This document shows, one piece after another, positions 32,759 through 43,849 of a stretch of 64,000 nt of DNA (the first letter of the stretch is position 1; each line of letters opens with the position of its first letter). Location: NCBI GenBank assembly GCA_002396505.1, contig DGYA01000001.1:1-64000 (forward strand), given 5' to 3'. A program made the position numbers and the translations under genes. This stretch comes from Cyanobacteria bacterium UBA5018. GTDB lineage: Bacteria > Cyanobacteriota > Cyanobacteriia > PCC-6307 > Cyanobiaceae. The notes below the pieces were generated by a model. That model did no database searches, had not been told where the DNA came from, and saw only the letters and a program-made list of their open reading frames with translations.

Positions 32759-34600
32759 TTAGGAGGCAGGGCGGCTGAGGCCGAGGCCAGCCTGCCGATC
32801 TCGATTGGCGCTAATAGCAGCCACCAACAGTTCATCGACGGCGACGCTGCCCAGATCCCCTTCGCGGCGACTGCGCAAACTCAAAGCATTTAGCTCAACT
32901 TCCTTGAACCCAATCACAGCCAATACCGGAATTTTCATCTGCTCGCCATTGCGAATCATTTTGCCGAGCCGATCGCCAGATTGATCGATGCTGGCCCGGA
33001 TGCCGGCCTGCTTGAGTTGGCTTAATACGCTTTCCGCATAGGGCCGCACCTCATCGGTGACCGGCAGCAGCCGGATCTGTTCAGCGGCAAGCCAGAAGGG
33101 GAAATCACCGGCGTAATTCTCGGTCATGATGCCGAAAAACCGCTCGAGCGACCCAAAAATAGCCCGATGGATCATAATTGGTCGCTGCCGAGAACCATCG
33201 GCGGCCACGTAGTGCAGATCAAAACGCTCGGGCAGGTTGAAATCTAGCTGGATTGTGGAGCACTGCCACATACGGCCAATGGCATCTTCAATTTTGAGGT
33301 CGATCTTGGGGCCATAGAAAGCGCCACCGCCGGCATCAATTTTGTAAGACCAACCCTTGCGATCCAGCGCCTCAATCAGACCGTTGGTGGCCAGCTCCCA
33401 AACGGCATCGTCGCCAATTGACTTCTCGGGCCTGGTGGAGAGATTAATCTCGTAGTTGCGAAAATCGAAGCTGCTCAATATTTTTTCAGTAAGATCTAGC
33501 ACCTGCAAAATCTCATCGCCAATCTGTTCCGGCAGGCAAAACACGTGGGCGTCGTCCTGGGTGAAGCCCCGCACTCGCATAAGGCCATGCATCACCCCGG
33601 GGCGCTCATAGCGATAGACGGTGCCCAGCTCGGCCCAGCGAATCGGCAACTCCCGATAGCTATGCAGCGTATTAGCGTAGGTGAGCACATGAAAGGGACA
33701 GTTCATCGGCTTAAGCTGGTATTCACGCTCATCCACCTTCATCGGCCCAAACATGCTCTCGCGATAGAAATCCAGGTGGCCGGAGGTTTGCCACAGGCTA
33801 ATGTCGGCAACATGGGGTGTATAGAGCAGCTCATAGCCGGCGGCAAAGTGGGCCTCCCGCCAGAAGTCCTCGATCAGCAGCCGCATGCGGGCGCCGCGGG
33901 GATGCCAGAAAACCAGGCCGGCACCGGCCTCATCTTCGATCGAAAACAGATTTAGATCGCTGCCCAGGCGGCGGTGGTCCCGGCGCAGGGCTTCTGCCTT
34001 GCGATGCTTGTATTCGGCCAGCTGCTCCGGGGTCTGCCAGGCGGTGCCATAGATGCGCTGCAGCTGGGGCTTGGTCTCATCACCCCGCCAGTAGGCACCG
34101 GCAACACTTTCCAGCTCAAAGGCCTTGGCATTCAGCTCACTGGTGTTGGCCACATGGGGGCCGGCGCAGAGGTCCCACCACTGTTCGCCGAGGGTATAGA
34201 GAGTGATTGGTTCCTGCAATCCGGCCAGGATTTCCAGCTTGTATGGTTCGTTCTGGGCCTTGATCTTTTGCTCGGCCTCAGCGCGAGTCACAACGAGGCG
34301 CTCCAGGGGCAGGCGACGGCCAATAATCTTGCCCATCTCCTTCTGAATCGCCTTGAGATCGGCTTCCGTGAACGGTTCGGGGTTGTCAAAGTCGTAATAA
34401 AAGCCCGTTTCCGTCCAGGGGCCAATCGTCACCTGGGCCTTGGGAAATAGCTTTTGCACCGCCATCGCCAACACGTGGCTCATCGAGTGGCGAATTTTGA
34501 GTAGCTGCTCGCACTCGCTGGTTTTGGGCAGGGCAACCGGCGGAGTTTCGACGGCAGCGGTTGCGGAGACAGTCACGGATCCCAGCTGCGGCAAGGGCAA
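32759..34600 (-). CDS. thrS: Threonyl-tRNA synthetase
   Basis: A 613-residue class II synthetase. The editing domain comes first (HSMSHVLAMAVQKLFP, later DLCAGPHV), followed by the catalytic core with PMNCPFHVLTYANTL (zinc Cys), RVRGFTQDDAHVFC (motif 2) and HRAIFGSLERFFGIM (motif 3), then the anticodon-binding domain. The N-terminal TGS domain of the E. coli enzyme is absent; only about 35 residues precede the editing domain, as is usual in picocyanobacteria. It leads the run thrS-glk-thrB-ndhD and is divergent from the DUF2605 gene. Confidence 0.95.
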   Translation of the reverse strand: MPLPQLGSVTVSATAAVETPPVALPKTSECEQLLKIRHSMSHVLAMAVQKLFPKAQVTIGPWTETGFYYDFDNPEPFTEADLKAIQKEMGKIIGRRLPLERLVVTRAEAEQKIKAQNEPYKLEILAGLQEPITLYTLGEQWWDLCAGPHVANTSELNAKAFELESVAGAYWRGDETKPQLQRIYGTAWQTPEQLAEYKHRKAEALRRDHRRLGSDLNLFSIEDEAGAGLVFWHPRGARMRLLIEDFWREAHFAAGYELLYTPHVADISLWQTSGHLDFYRESMFGPMKVDEREYQLKPMNCPFHVLTYANTLHSYRELPIRWAELGTVYRYERPGVMHGLMRVRGFTQDDAHVFCLPEQIGDEILQVLDLTEKILSSFDFRNYEINLSTRPEKSIGDDAVWELATNGLIEALDRKGWSYKIDAGGGAFYGPKIDLKIEDAIGRMWQCSTIQLDFNLPERFDLHYVAADGSRQRPIMIHRAIFGSLERFFGIMTENYAGDFPFWLAAEQIRLLPVTDEVRPYAESVLSQLKQAGIRASIDQSGDRLGKMIRNGEQMKIPVLAVIGFKEVELNALSLRSRREGDLGSVAVDELLVAAISANRDRQAGLGLSRPAS

Positions 34601-34648
34601 GGGCCGATCTTACCCAGGGTTCCTAAGCTGGCTTCCTAGGCTGTGGCC

Positions 34649-35044
34649 ATGGTCGACCCCTTCCCCCCCTCCGCTGCGGCCGACGAGCTGTTGGAGCAGC
34701 TGCTTAGTTCCCTGCTGGGCGATTTCCGTTTTTGGTTCGAACGGGGTGAGAAGTTGCTGGCCCTCTGCCCCGACCTGGTGATGCCCCCTGAGCAGCGGCA
34801 GCTGTTGGACCAGGAGTTGAGCCAGGCCCGCCGCGAGCTGCTGGCCGCCAGCAGCCTGCGCCAGGCCATACCTGGCCCCATGGCCCTGGAGCTGACCACC
34901 ATGGCCCCCTGGCATCGGCTGGTGCTCAAAATCTGGAACCTTTCAGCCGCCCTGCGGCGGGCTGGCGTAAGCCTGCCGGATACCGATGAACCGCAGGCGC
35001 CGGCTGGGGCGATGCCGATGCCGAAACCCCTGGCCGACTCCTAG
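34649..35044 (+). CDS. DUF2605 family cyanobacterial protein
   Basis: A 131-residue protein (start ATG 34649; ATG 34643 adds two residues). The conserved core is LLEQLLSSLLGDFRFWFERG followed by EKLLALCPDLVMPPEQR and the helix LDQELSQARRELLAASSL, which defines this cyanobacteria-only family of unknown role. The C-terminus is Pro/Ala-rich. It is divergent from thrS and followed by the TM2 protein 21 bases later. Confidence 0.8.
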   Translation: MVDPFPPSAAADELLEQLLSSLLGDFRFWFERGEKLLALCPDLVMPPEQRQLLDQELSQARRELLAASSLRQAIPGPMALELTTMAPWHRLVLKIWNLSAALRRAGVSLPDTDEPQAPAGAMPMPKPLADS

Positions 35045-35065
35045 GCAACCCACCACCGCTCTCCG

Positions 35066-35497
35066 TTGACTACCAATTCCCCATTTACCGCTTTCAACTG
35101 GCCCCGGCCGCGGCTGGTGATCAGTTATCTGCTCTGGTGCCTGGGGCTGGTGGGGCTATGTGGCATGCACCGCTTTTACAACGGCAAGCGAATTAGCGGT
35201 TGCCTGTGGCTGATCACCTTCGGTTGGCTAGGTATCGGCCAAATTGTTGATCTGTTCAACATCCCCGAGCTGGTGCTGCAGGCCGAGCGGCAGCAGGGCA
35301 GCCTGGAGCGCCAGCTGCTGCTGCTGGCCCGCAGCAGCGGTAGCGCTGGCTTCACCATCAACGACGCCCTGTTGGCGGTGCCCGATCCGGCCTTGGGCAG
35401 TAAGCGGCTGCGCTCCGAGATCGATCGGATGCTGAGAGCAGAGTTGCTGGATGTGGCCAATGATCCGGCCGGTCGAGTGATCTACCGAGAACCTTGA
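35066..35497 (+). CDS. TM2-domain membrane protein
   Basis: A TTG start gives 143 residues. The TM2 pattern is clear: VISYLLWCLGLVGLCGMHRF, a short loop with FYNGKRISG, then a second helix CLWLITFGWLGIGQIVDLF with the conserved Asp. The cytosolic C-terminal half (residues 70-143) is helical and ends with VANDPAGRVIYREP. The family is widespread and of unknown function. It follows the DUF2605 gene closely. Confidence 0.8.
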   Translation: MTTNSPFTAFNWPRPRLVISYLLWCLGLVGLCGMHRFYNGKRISGCLWLITFGWLGIGQIVDLFNIPELVLQAERQQGSLERQLLLLARSSGSAGFTINDALLAVPDPALGSKRLRSEIDRMLRAELLDVANDPAGRVIYREP

Positions 35498-35554
35498 GCC
35501 GGGCTGGGCTGCCCCTGGATCCTCTTGCGGGGCTGCCTGCCCGGCCGATGCAGC

Positions 35555-36529
35555 TCAGCCAGTGGTCTCGGGGCTCGCTTCTGGCTGACCGATGGCCTTT
35601 GGCTGACCGATGGCCTTTGGCTGACCGCTGGATTCTGGCTGGCCAATGGCCTTTGGCTTGCCAATTGATTCTGGCTCGCCGCCTTCTGGCTGGCCAATGG
35701 CTGTTGACTGGCCAGTGGAATCTGGCTGGCTGACGGCCCTCTGCAAGCTGCTGGCATAAAACTGTTGCAGCTCCTGGGCGGTCTTCACCGGTTGGCCGTA
35801 GACGCTGGCGCCCTGGCGGTTGGGCAGGGAGGCCCATTCGCGGGCCAGGCGATCGAGCACCCTGCCATTGAGGCCCTCGCGATCGAGGGTGGCCAGCACG
35901 CCCCGCCGCTCCACCAGGTAGAGAGCGGCCATGTCTTGATTGCGAGGACCGAAATCGCGTAGCCCCAGGCGGCGCGCCACCCGGTTCCAGGTGGGCGGCA
36001 GGAACTGATAAGCACCGGCGGCGGCACTGACGTAGCGGCGCCGCACCGTGATTTGCGGATGGCGGCTCAGGCTGGAAAAGTGGCCGCCGCCGTAGAGGAG
36101 CTGATAGCCCCTGGCACTGCCGTTGGTCCAGGTGCCTTCCGCGTAGCGGATGGTGGCCAGCAGAGCCCTGCGGCGCGGGGTGAGGGCATAGGGGCCAATG
36201 CTGCGCTCCTGGCTGCCCCCCGAGGGCAATGCCGATGACCCGGCGCTGCCAGCTGCGCTGGCCCCCCCGGTATCAGGCCCGCTACTGGGCTCACCGCTGC
36301 CGTAGCTGGCCGCTGGCGGACCACCTGCTGACGCCTGGCCCAGCGACGCGGGCGCCAGCATCAGGGGGGTCAGAATTAGCTGGCTCAGAATTAGCCGGGT
36401 CAGAAATGGCCGCGTGAGCCATAGGGGGGGCAGCAGGGAAGGGAATTGGCGAATTGAAATGGGCGTCTCCAATGGCGGCCAAAGCGACCCTGACCAATCG
36501 CCGCCAGCAGCGGCGGTGGCCCCTACCAC
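35555..36529 (-). CDS. Secreted muramidase-like (GH104/lysozyme fold) protein with repeat tail
   Basis: A 324-residue exported protein. The leader is hydrophobic (about 30-58: PPLWLTRPFLTRLILSQLIL), followed by a Ser/Gly/Pro-rich stretch. The enzymatic part (about 115-265) has RRALLATIRYAEGT with the catalytic Glu, YQLLYGGGHFSSLSRHPQIT, and SAAAGAYQFLPPTWNRVARR, the pattern of phage-lysozyme-like muramidases. The C-terminal 60 residues are a repetitive tail of IGQPE-, IGKPK- and SGQPK-type units. It probably trims peptidoglycan in the periplasm. The first methionine may not be the true start. Confidence 0.75.
   Translation of the reverse strand: MVGATAAAGGDWSGSLWPPLETPISIRQFPSLLPPLWLTRPFLTRLILSQLILTPLMLAPASLGQASAGGPPAASYGSGEPSSGPDTGGASAAGSAGSSALPSGGSQERSIGPYALTPRRRALLATIRYAEGTWTNGSARGYQLLYGGGHFSSLSRHPQITVRRRYVSAAAGAYQFLPPTWNRVARRLGLRDFGPRNQDMAALYLVERRGVLATLDREGLNGRVLDRLAREWASLPNRQGASVYGQPVKTAQELQQFYASSLQRAVSQPDSTGQSTAIGQPEGGEPESIGKPKAIGQPESSGQPKAIGQPKAIGQPEASPETTG
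35582..35722 (-). repeat. 18-bp tandem repeat, about 8 units, encoding the muramidase tail
   Basis: Seven 18-base units (plus-strand consensus TGGCTGACCGATGGCCTT) and one 15-base unit make the coding sequence of the C-terminal tail. The first two are identical and the rest drift; one unit has lost exactly one codon, so the frame is preserved. Confidence 0.9.
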
Positions 36530-36806
36530 CCCCTAGACAACTGGCCCATGTCGTGCATCACCCTTGCAGCGCAATGACGGCGACGCCGCAGACCCTGACT
36601 GAGACTGACGCGACCAAGAGCGAGACCGGCGGCAGATCCAAGGCTGGCAGCATCCACCGCTGCGGCCGATTGATAAGCCAACCTGAACTCAGGCGATCAA
36701 TAGATAACTAAAAACTGGCAACACCAAAAGGCCTGGCCTCAGCCTCAGCCAGCCTGGCGAGCCGCCTAAAACTTGCCGGCCAGGCTGCCCCCTGGCGGCA
36801 CTAGGG
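36530..36806. other. Intergenic gap; possible terminator of the trpS operon
   Basis: CAGCCTGGC (36750-36758) and GCCAGGCTG (36779-36787) form a perfect 9-bp stem with a 20-base loop just downstream of the trpS stop on the minus strand. The T-rich side is weak. A short plus-strand frame at 36573-36710 has no evident protein character. Otherwise nothing recognised. Confidence 0.4.
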
Positions 36807-37832
36807 CTAGGTGCCGAGAAAGCCCAGGGCCTGGCGCACCCGGCTCAGGCTCTGGTCGGCCACCGCACTGGCCCGCTGGCGACCTTGGGCCAGCACCGCC
36901 AGCAGCGTCGCGGGATCGGCGCGCAGCTCCTGGTATTTCTGCTGCACAGGTTTCAGGGCCTCCACAGTGGCCTCGGCCAGCAGGGGCTTGAAAGTGCCCC
37001 AACCCATCTGGGCACACTCGGCAGCCACCGCCTGGCGACCTTTACCGCTGAGCAGGGCATAGAGGCCCAGCAGGTTGTCGGCTTCCGGCCGCTCCGGGTT
37101 ACCAAATTCCAGACCCAGGATCGGATCGGTTTTAGCCCGCTTGATTTTTTTGACGATCGTCTCGGGGGGATCCAGCAAATTGATTCGAGATCCTTCGTTG
37201 GGATCGCTCTTGCTCATCTTGCTGCTGCCGTCGGTGAGGCTCATCACCCGAGCCCCCTCCCGCAGGATCATCGGTTCGGGCACCTTCAGCAAGGGCAGCG
37301 GTTCCCCCTTGGCATCACGTGGCGCGAAGCGGGCGTTGATGCGCTGCTGGGCTATATCGCGGGCCAGTTCTAGATGCTGCTTCTGGTCTTCTCCCACCGG
37401 CACCAGATCAGCGTCGTAGAGCAGGATGTCGGCGGCCATCAACACCGGGTAATCGAGCAGGCCCACCGACACATTGTCGCCCTGCTTAATCGCCTTTTCC
37501 TTGAACTGAATCATCCGCTCTAGCCAATTGAGCGGAGTTACGCAGTTAAGCAACCAGCACAGTTCACTATGGGCGCTGATCTGGCTCTGCACAAAAACTG
37601 TGGAATTGTCTGGATCAATGCCACAGGCCAGATAGAGGGCCGCGGTGCTGAGGGTGTCCTCCGCCAGGCGTTGGGGATCGTGGGGCACGGTGATCGCGTG
37701 CAGATCCACCACACAAAAAAAAGTGTCGTGGCTTGCCTGCAAACCCACCCAATTGCGGATCGCCCCCAGCCAGTTGCCCAGGTGCAGCGAGCCGGTGGGC
37801 TGCACGCCGGAGAGAACCCGCGGCCTTGTCAT
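36807..37832 (-). CDS. trpS: Tryptophanyl-tRNA synthetase
   Basis: A 341-residue class I synthetase of bacterial size. The HIGH motif is PTGSLHLGNWLGAI near residue 11-24, and KMSKSDPNEGSRINLLDPPE carries the KMSKS loop near 208. Between them DLVPVGEDQKQHLELARDIA is the tryptophan/ATP site. It begins 6 bases after the stop of the RG-rich protein gene, forming an operon with it and the gene before. Confidence 0.95.
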   Translation of the reverse strand: MTRPRVLSGVQPTGSLHLGNWLGAIRNWVGLQASHDTFFCVVDLHAITVPHDPQRLAEDTLSTAALYLACGIDPDNSTVFVQSQISAHSELCWLLNCVTPLNWLERMIQFKEKAIKQGDNVSVGLLDYPVLMAADILLYDADLVPVGEDQKQHLELARDIAQQRINARFAPRDAKGEPLPLLKVPEPMILREGARVMSLTDGSSKMSKSDPNEGSRINLLDPPETIVKKIKRAKTDPILGLEFGNPERPEADNLLGLYALLSGKGRQAVAAECAQMGWGTFKPLLAEATVEALKPVQQKYQELRADPATLLAVLAQGRQRASAVADQSLSRVRQALGFLGT

Positions 37833-37837
37833 GGAGA

Positions 37838-38533
37838 TCAGGCCTCGCTGGCCGTATCGGTGACAGGCTCCAGCTGGGCGGCATCACCGGCCTGTAATTC
37901 ACTCTCCTGTGAATCACCAGCTTGGAAATCAGCGGCCTCGGCTGCGGGGCTTTCGAACTGCTCGCTGGCCAGGTTTTCGTCGCCGAGCTGATCGGCTTCG
38001 CTGGCATCCAGTTCCTCAAAGGCGGCGGCTGGCGCTGGCTTAGCGGGCCTGGCGAAGGGATCGATGCGAGCGGCGCGCTCCTGGCGGCCATCAAGGCGGC
38101 GCAGGCCCCTGGCCCCCTCAGCTCGGCCCTCACCACGGCCCTCACCTCGACCCTCCCGGCGGGCCCCGTCTCCCCTGGTAACGGAGGCTCTGGGAGCATC
38201 GCCGCGACCAGCACCGGCCTGGGCCTGCTGCTGGGCCACCAGTTCACTCAGCTGGCCGTCCTCCAGCAGCTGGGCCACGGTGCGGATTGAAAAGCCCAGG
38301 GCCGCCACGGTGGAGCGCAGCCGAAAGGCCTCCTGCACGGCGCGGGCGGCGCGCATCTCGTTGTCGCTCAAGCGGATGCGGAACCCGCCAGGCTCCCGGT
38401 TACCCGGTCCCCGTCCGCCCCGCTGGCCCTGGCCTTCGCCCCGCTGGCCTTGGCCTTCGCTCCGCTGGCTTTGCTCTTCGTCGCTTTGGAAAGACGAGCC
38501 GGCCTGGAAGGAAGGAGAAGTGTCGTCGGCCAT
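37838..38533 (-). CDS. Charged low-complexity protein of unknown function, cotranscribed with trpS
   Basis: A 231-residue protein. The only folded-looking part is residues 50-95: FRIRLSDNEMRAARAVQEAF, LRSTVAALGFSIRTVAQLLE. Around it are Arg/Gly/Glu/Gln-rich stretches (RSEGQGQ, RGEGQGQ, RGGRGPG repeats; REGRGEGRGEGRAEG) and an acidic C-terminus. RGG-like stretches suggest RNA binding, but that is inference. It sits 6 bases before trpS and 16 after the previous gene. Confidence 0.6.
   Translation of the reverse strand: MADDTSPSFQAGSSFQSDEEQSQRSEGQGQRGEGQGQRGGRGPGNREPGGFRIRLSDNEMRAARAVQEAFRLRSTVAALGFSIRTVAQLLEDGQLSELVAQQQAQAGAGRGDAPRASVTRGDGARREGRGEGRGEGRAEGARGLRRLDGRQERAARIDPFARPAKPAPAAAFEELDASEADQLGDENLASEQFESPAAEAADFQAGDSQESELQAGDAAQLEPVTDTASEA
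38421..38483 (-). repeat. 21-bp tandem repeat, 3 units, encoding a 7-aa Gln/Gly/Arg motif
   Basis: Three 21-base units (plus-strand CGCTGGCCTTGGCCTTCGCTC and variants) encode RSEGQGQ-, RGEGQGQ- and DEEQSQ-type motifs near the N-terminus of the low-complexity protein. Confidence 0.8.
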
Positions 38534-38549
38534 CGCCGCAGCCCTGCAA

Positions 38550-39113
38550 TCAGGGGCAAGTGTGCCGCATCGGCTGGCCTCTCGCGGCTAGCCACAGCAG
38601 CTGGTGTGGTTCAGTGCCCCCCTCCCGGGCGAGCACCACCAGGGGCAGAAAGCGCAGGGCGGCTCCGGAGAGCATCTGGCGGTAGTGCTGCAAAAACTGC
38701 AGATAAGCCAGCAAAGTCCAGCCCTGGTTGCCCTGCTGCTGGCGCTGCCAATAGCGCTGCAGGGCCTGCTGGCAAGCCTCTGGACCAAATTCCTGCCAGC
38801 AGATCAGCTGCGCTTGCCAGGCATCATCCCCCTGCTGCTGCAGCTCTCGAAAGCGAACCAGCTCGGGGGCATCGGCACTGCCGTCGGGGGGCAGCCGTTG
38901 CCCCAGCCGCTCAACCGCCACCGCCTCCAACCGCAGCCAGGCCCGATCCCAGAGCACCACTGGCAGGCTGCCGCACCAGCCGTCAGCCAGATCCAGCTGG
39001 CGCTGCCACTGGTCAAGTTGCCGCCATTGCCGCTCGCTCAAGGAGGCGATCGGATTGGCAGCTCGGCGCCCAGAACGGCTCATCGGTGGCTGGAGGTGAG
39101 ATGCGGTGTCCAA
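38550..39113 (-). CDS. Conserved hypothetical protein upstream of trpS operon genes
   Basis: A 187-residue soluble protein rich in Gln, Trp and Leu, with helical segments ASLSERQWRQLDQWQRQLDL, ELVRFRELQQQGDDAWQAQL and GWTLLAYLQFLQHYRQMLSG. There is no signal peptide or metal motif that I recognise. It is the first gene of a minus-strand run with the charged protein and trpS. Function unknown. Confidence 0.6.
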   Translation of the reverse strand: MDTASHLQPPMSRSGRRAANPIASLSERQWRQLDQWQRQLDLADGWCGSLPVVLWDRAWLRLEAVAVERLGQRLPPDGSADAPELVRFRELQQQGDDAWQAQLICWQEFGPEACQQALQRYWQRQQQGNQGWTLLAYLQFLQHYRQMLSGAALRFLPLVVLAREGGTEPHQLLWLAARGQPMRHTCP

Positions 39114-39638
39114 TCGGGCGCCTGGAGATGGATCGAGGGATCAAGCGATCCAAAGGCCCTGGGCCTGCTGAGGCGGGGGGCAGTGAGGTACGCAGCTATG
39201 GCGGGCAATGGCTAGGGGGAATGGCTAAGGGGCAGGGGCTAAGGGGCAGGGGCTAAGGGGCAGGGGCTAGGGGGTGGCCCACAAGGTGTGGCCCCCTAAA
39301 CATTCTGGAATGCTGTCAGGAAAATCCTGGCGCGAAAATGCTGTATCAGGGTTGTGTCAGGGCTTGGCCGTCAAAGGGAGCCTGGGAGTGAGGCGCCTAG
39401 GCCCGCCTGGCTGAACTTGGGCGGTTGGCAATGGCTAAGAGCCGGAATCGGAAAAGTTGTGGGCAACTAGAGGCATGGGCGGCCAGGAGCCATGGGTAAC
39501 TACGAACCATTGGGTGGCTGAGTTGCCATTTGCGGCTACGAGGCATGGGTGGCTACGAACCATCGGCTTGTCAGGCTTTGCGTGCTTTTTTGGGGCCCGT
39601 GCGCTAGAGATGCAACCGTCAAGACTATTGGCAGGTCT
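39114..39638. other. Intergenic region with several short repeats
   Basis: A 14-base unit (CTAAGGGGCAGGGG) occurs three times in tandem at 39225-39266. Just after it AGGGGGTGGCC and GGCCCCCT (about 39268-39296) form an inverted repeat. A further direct repeat, CATGGGTNNCTACGAACCAT, lies at about 39490 and 39543; it overlaps the first possible ATG of the following gene, which argues for a later start there. No gene recognised. Confidence 0.5.
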
Positions 39639-41093
39639 GTGGTGAGCGCTCCGGAACCCCTCACAACCGCCGCCCTGGCCTCCCCTGCCCTGCCCTCCAC
39701 TGCAGTGGTCTCCCCCACCCTGGCCTCCCCTGCGGTGGCCTCCCCTGCGGTGGTCTCCCCGGGCCTGCTCTCATCCGCACTGGTCTCCCCCGCTGTGAGC
39801 TCGCTGGTGCGGCGCTGGTGGCCGGTGGCGGCGGTGGCTGGAGCTGGTCTGCTGGTGGGCGACGGTTTGATCCACCTGGGGGGGGTGATCGGCGGCGGCA
39901 CCTCCTTCAGCCTGGCGGCGGCGGCGGCCGTGGGCCTGTGGCTGGCCAGGCCCCGCCAAAAATTTGGCCTGGTCGACACCGACCTGCATGGCTGGCAGAA
40001 GCGACTAGACGGCTTGTTGGAGCAATTTCAGGCCCTTGATGCAGAAGATCCAGCCCGGCTGGCCCATTTAGAACACCTGCGCCAGCAACTGCAGCGCAGC
40101 GAACCCCAGCTGGCCCTGGTGGGATTGCAGCCGCCACCACTGGCGATGCAGCAGGTATTTAGCGAAGCCCTGCGGGGGCGGAGCGGCTTCACACTGCACT
40201 GGTCTGAGGCGTTGCCGCGCTGGAGTGAGCAGTGGCGCTGGCCGGAGCGATTCACCAGCTGCGAGCTGCTGATTCATCACCTACAGATGCCCCTTTCGGC
40301 GGCTGAACTGCGCTGGATAGAAGCCCTGCCCAAGGGCCTGCCCCTATGGCTTTTGGTGGAAGCCGATGTTTCCGATCCAAACCAGGTGCGGCTCGAATTA
40401 TCTAGCCAATTGCCAGAACTAAATAGCGATCAGCTGCTGATCTGGAATGGCCAGATGGAAGCGGTGGCCGCCTGCCTGGAGCCGCTAAATCGCCTGCTGC
40501 ATCAGCAGGCGCCCAAACTGCGACAAGACACCCGGCTGCGCCAACTGCGCGAACTGCACGGCCGCTGGCAAGCAGACCTGGAATTACTGCGCCGCGAACG
40601 CTTTGAGGCCCTGCAGCAGCGCACCCAATGGTTGGTGGCGGCTGGGGTATTCGCCACCCCCATACCCAGCCTCGATCTGTTGGTGCTGGCGGTGGCCAAT
40701 GGCCTGATGCTTCAAGAGATGGCCCGGCTATGGCAGTGCGGCTGGACCATGGCTCAGCTGAGGGCCGCCGCCGCCGAACTGGCCCGCGCCTGCCTGGCCT
40801 TGGGGGTGGTGGAGTGGAGCAGCCAGACCCTGGCCGGCCTGCTCAAGTGGCACGGTGCCACCTGGCTGGTGGGCGGAGCGATGCAGGCCCTCAGTGCCGC
40901 CTATCTAACCCGGGTGGTGGGCAGGGCGATGGCAGATGTGCTGGCCCTCTCCAGTGGCGTTAGTGAACCAGATCTGGAGCGCATCAAACGGGAGGCACCC
41001 CTGATCGTGGCCCGCGCCGCCGAAAGCGAAAAGCTCGACTGGCAGGCCTTCCTGCAGCAGGGACGCCAGTGGCTAACCAGCCAGGCCGCCTGA
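39639..41093 (+). CDS. DUF697-type membrane protein (YcjF/GTPase-associated family)
   Basis: The frame opens at ATG 39549, but that ATG lies in a repeated intergenic element; I prefer the GTG at 39639. The first 50 residues are SPA-rich repeats. Then come a pair of membrane segments (WWPVAAVAGAGLLVGDGLIH; SFSLAAAAAVGLWLA), a helical middle resembling a degenerate GTPase-like region (LWLLVEADVSDPNQVRLELS, LLIWNGQMEAV), and the DUF697 block: VAAGVFATPIPSLDLLVLAV, EMARLWQCGWT, WLVGGAMQALSAAYLTRVVG. DUF697 proteins are membrane partners of dynamin- or Era-like GTPases in cyanobacteria. Function unknown. Confidence 0.7.
   Translation: MVSAPEPLTTAALASPALPSTAVVSPTLASPAVASPAVVSPGLLSSALVSPAVSSLVRRWWPVAAVAGAGLLVGDGLIHLGGVIGGGTSFSLAAAAAVGLWLARPRQKFGLVDTDLHGWQKRLDGLLEQFQALDAEDPARLAHLEHLRQQLQRSEPQLALVGLQPPPLAMQQVFSEALRGRSGFTLHWSEALPRWSEQWRWPERFTSCELLIHHLQMPLSAAELRWIEALPKGLPLWLLVEADVSDPNQVRLELSSQLPELNSDQLLIWNGQMEAVAACLEPLNRLLHQQAPKLRQDTRLRQLRELHGRWQADLELLRRERFEALQQRTQWLVAAGVFATPIPSLDLLVLAVANGLMLQEMARLWQCGWTMAQLRAAAAELARACLALGVVEWSSQTLAGLLKWHGATWLVGGAMQALSAAYLTRVVGRAMADVLALSSGVSEPDLERIKREAPLIVARAAESEKLDWQAFLQQGRQWLTSQAA
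39675..39794 (+). repeat. 15-bp tandem repeat, 8 units, encoding ASPAL-like pentapeptides
   Basis: Eight in-frame 15-base units (CTGGCCTCCCCTGCG and variants) encode LASPA, LPSTA, VVSPT, LASPA, VASPA, VVSPG, LLSSA and LVSPA at the N-terminus of the DUF697 protein. Confidence 0.9.
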
Positions 41094-41242
41094 GGTTAAA
41101 CAGACAAGTTGGCGCTAGCCAAAGCAGCTGTGGCTAGCCAAAGCAGCCGGGGCAACCTAGACAGCTTCAGGAAATCTGAAACGATTGGCATACAGATCGA
41201 GCTCTTTAAGACGCCAACCCTATAAACCACCAAAAACTTTTT

Positions 41243-43504
<2,262 letters not shown>

Positions 43505-43849
43505 AATCTCTGTTTTTGCACTGCTGCCCAGCCTATGGAAGCAAGATTAGGCCACCCCGCCAGGGGCCGCTGCAGTTGGCAACGGGGTGAGAAGCGATGG
43601 CATCGGGGGCTGTGGGCTTGCATCGGCAGCTGATCCCTGCCCCCACTGGCAACCGCTGGCGCCAGTGGGGGCCGGGATCAGCTGCTCAGTGGAAATAAAC
43701 CATTAGCCACAATAAACGTTAAAATAAAATAAACCAAGCTTGCTTCAAGGGCCGGGCAGCCCTGGCGCTAGGCCCCACGGGCCACCCAGTGGCCGGTTAT
43801 CCAGCAAGCGCTTTTCGTAACCAGCCGGCACACTGCTAAGGCTGCCCTT
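43505..43849. other. Divergent intergenic region
   Basis: This 345-base gap separates the divergent pentapeptide-repeat and M48 genes. It holds a very strong stem-loop (listed separately) and an AT-rich stretch at 43690-43740 (for example TTAAAATAAAATAAAC) that could carry a promoter. Nothing else recognised. Confidence 0.4.
43627..43684. repeat. Long hairpin with 24-bp arms
   Basis: The arms at 43627-43650 and 43661-43684 are reverse complements with one mismatch (CAGCTGATCCC-T/G-GCCCCCACTGGC), around a 10-base loop AACCGCTGGC. The stem is far longer than an ordinary terminator. It may be a small inverted-repeat element (MITE- or REP-like), or a bidirectional terminator/regulatory stem; it is not followed by a T tract on either side. 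Confidence 0.85.
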
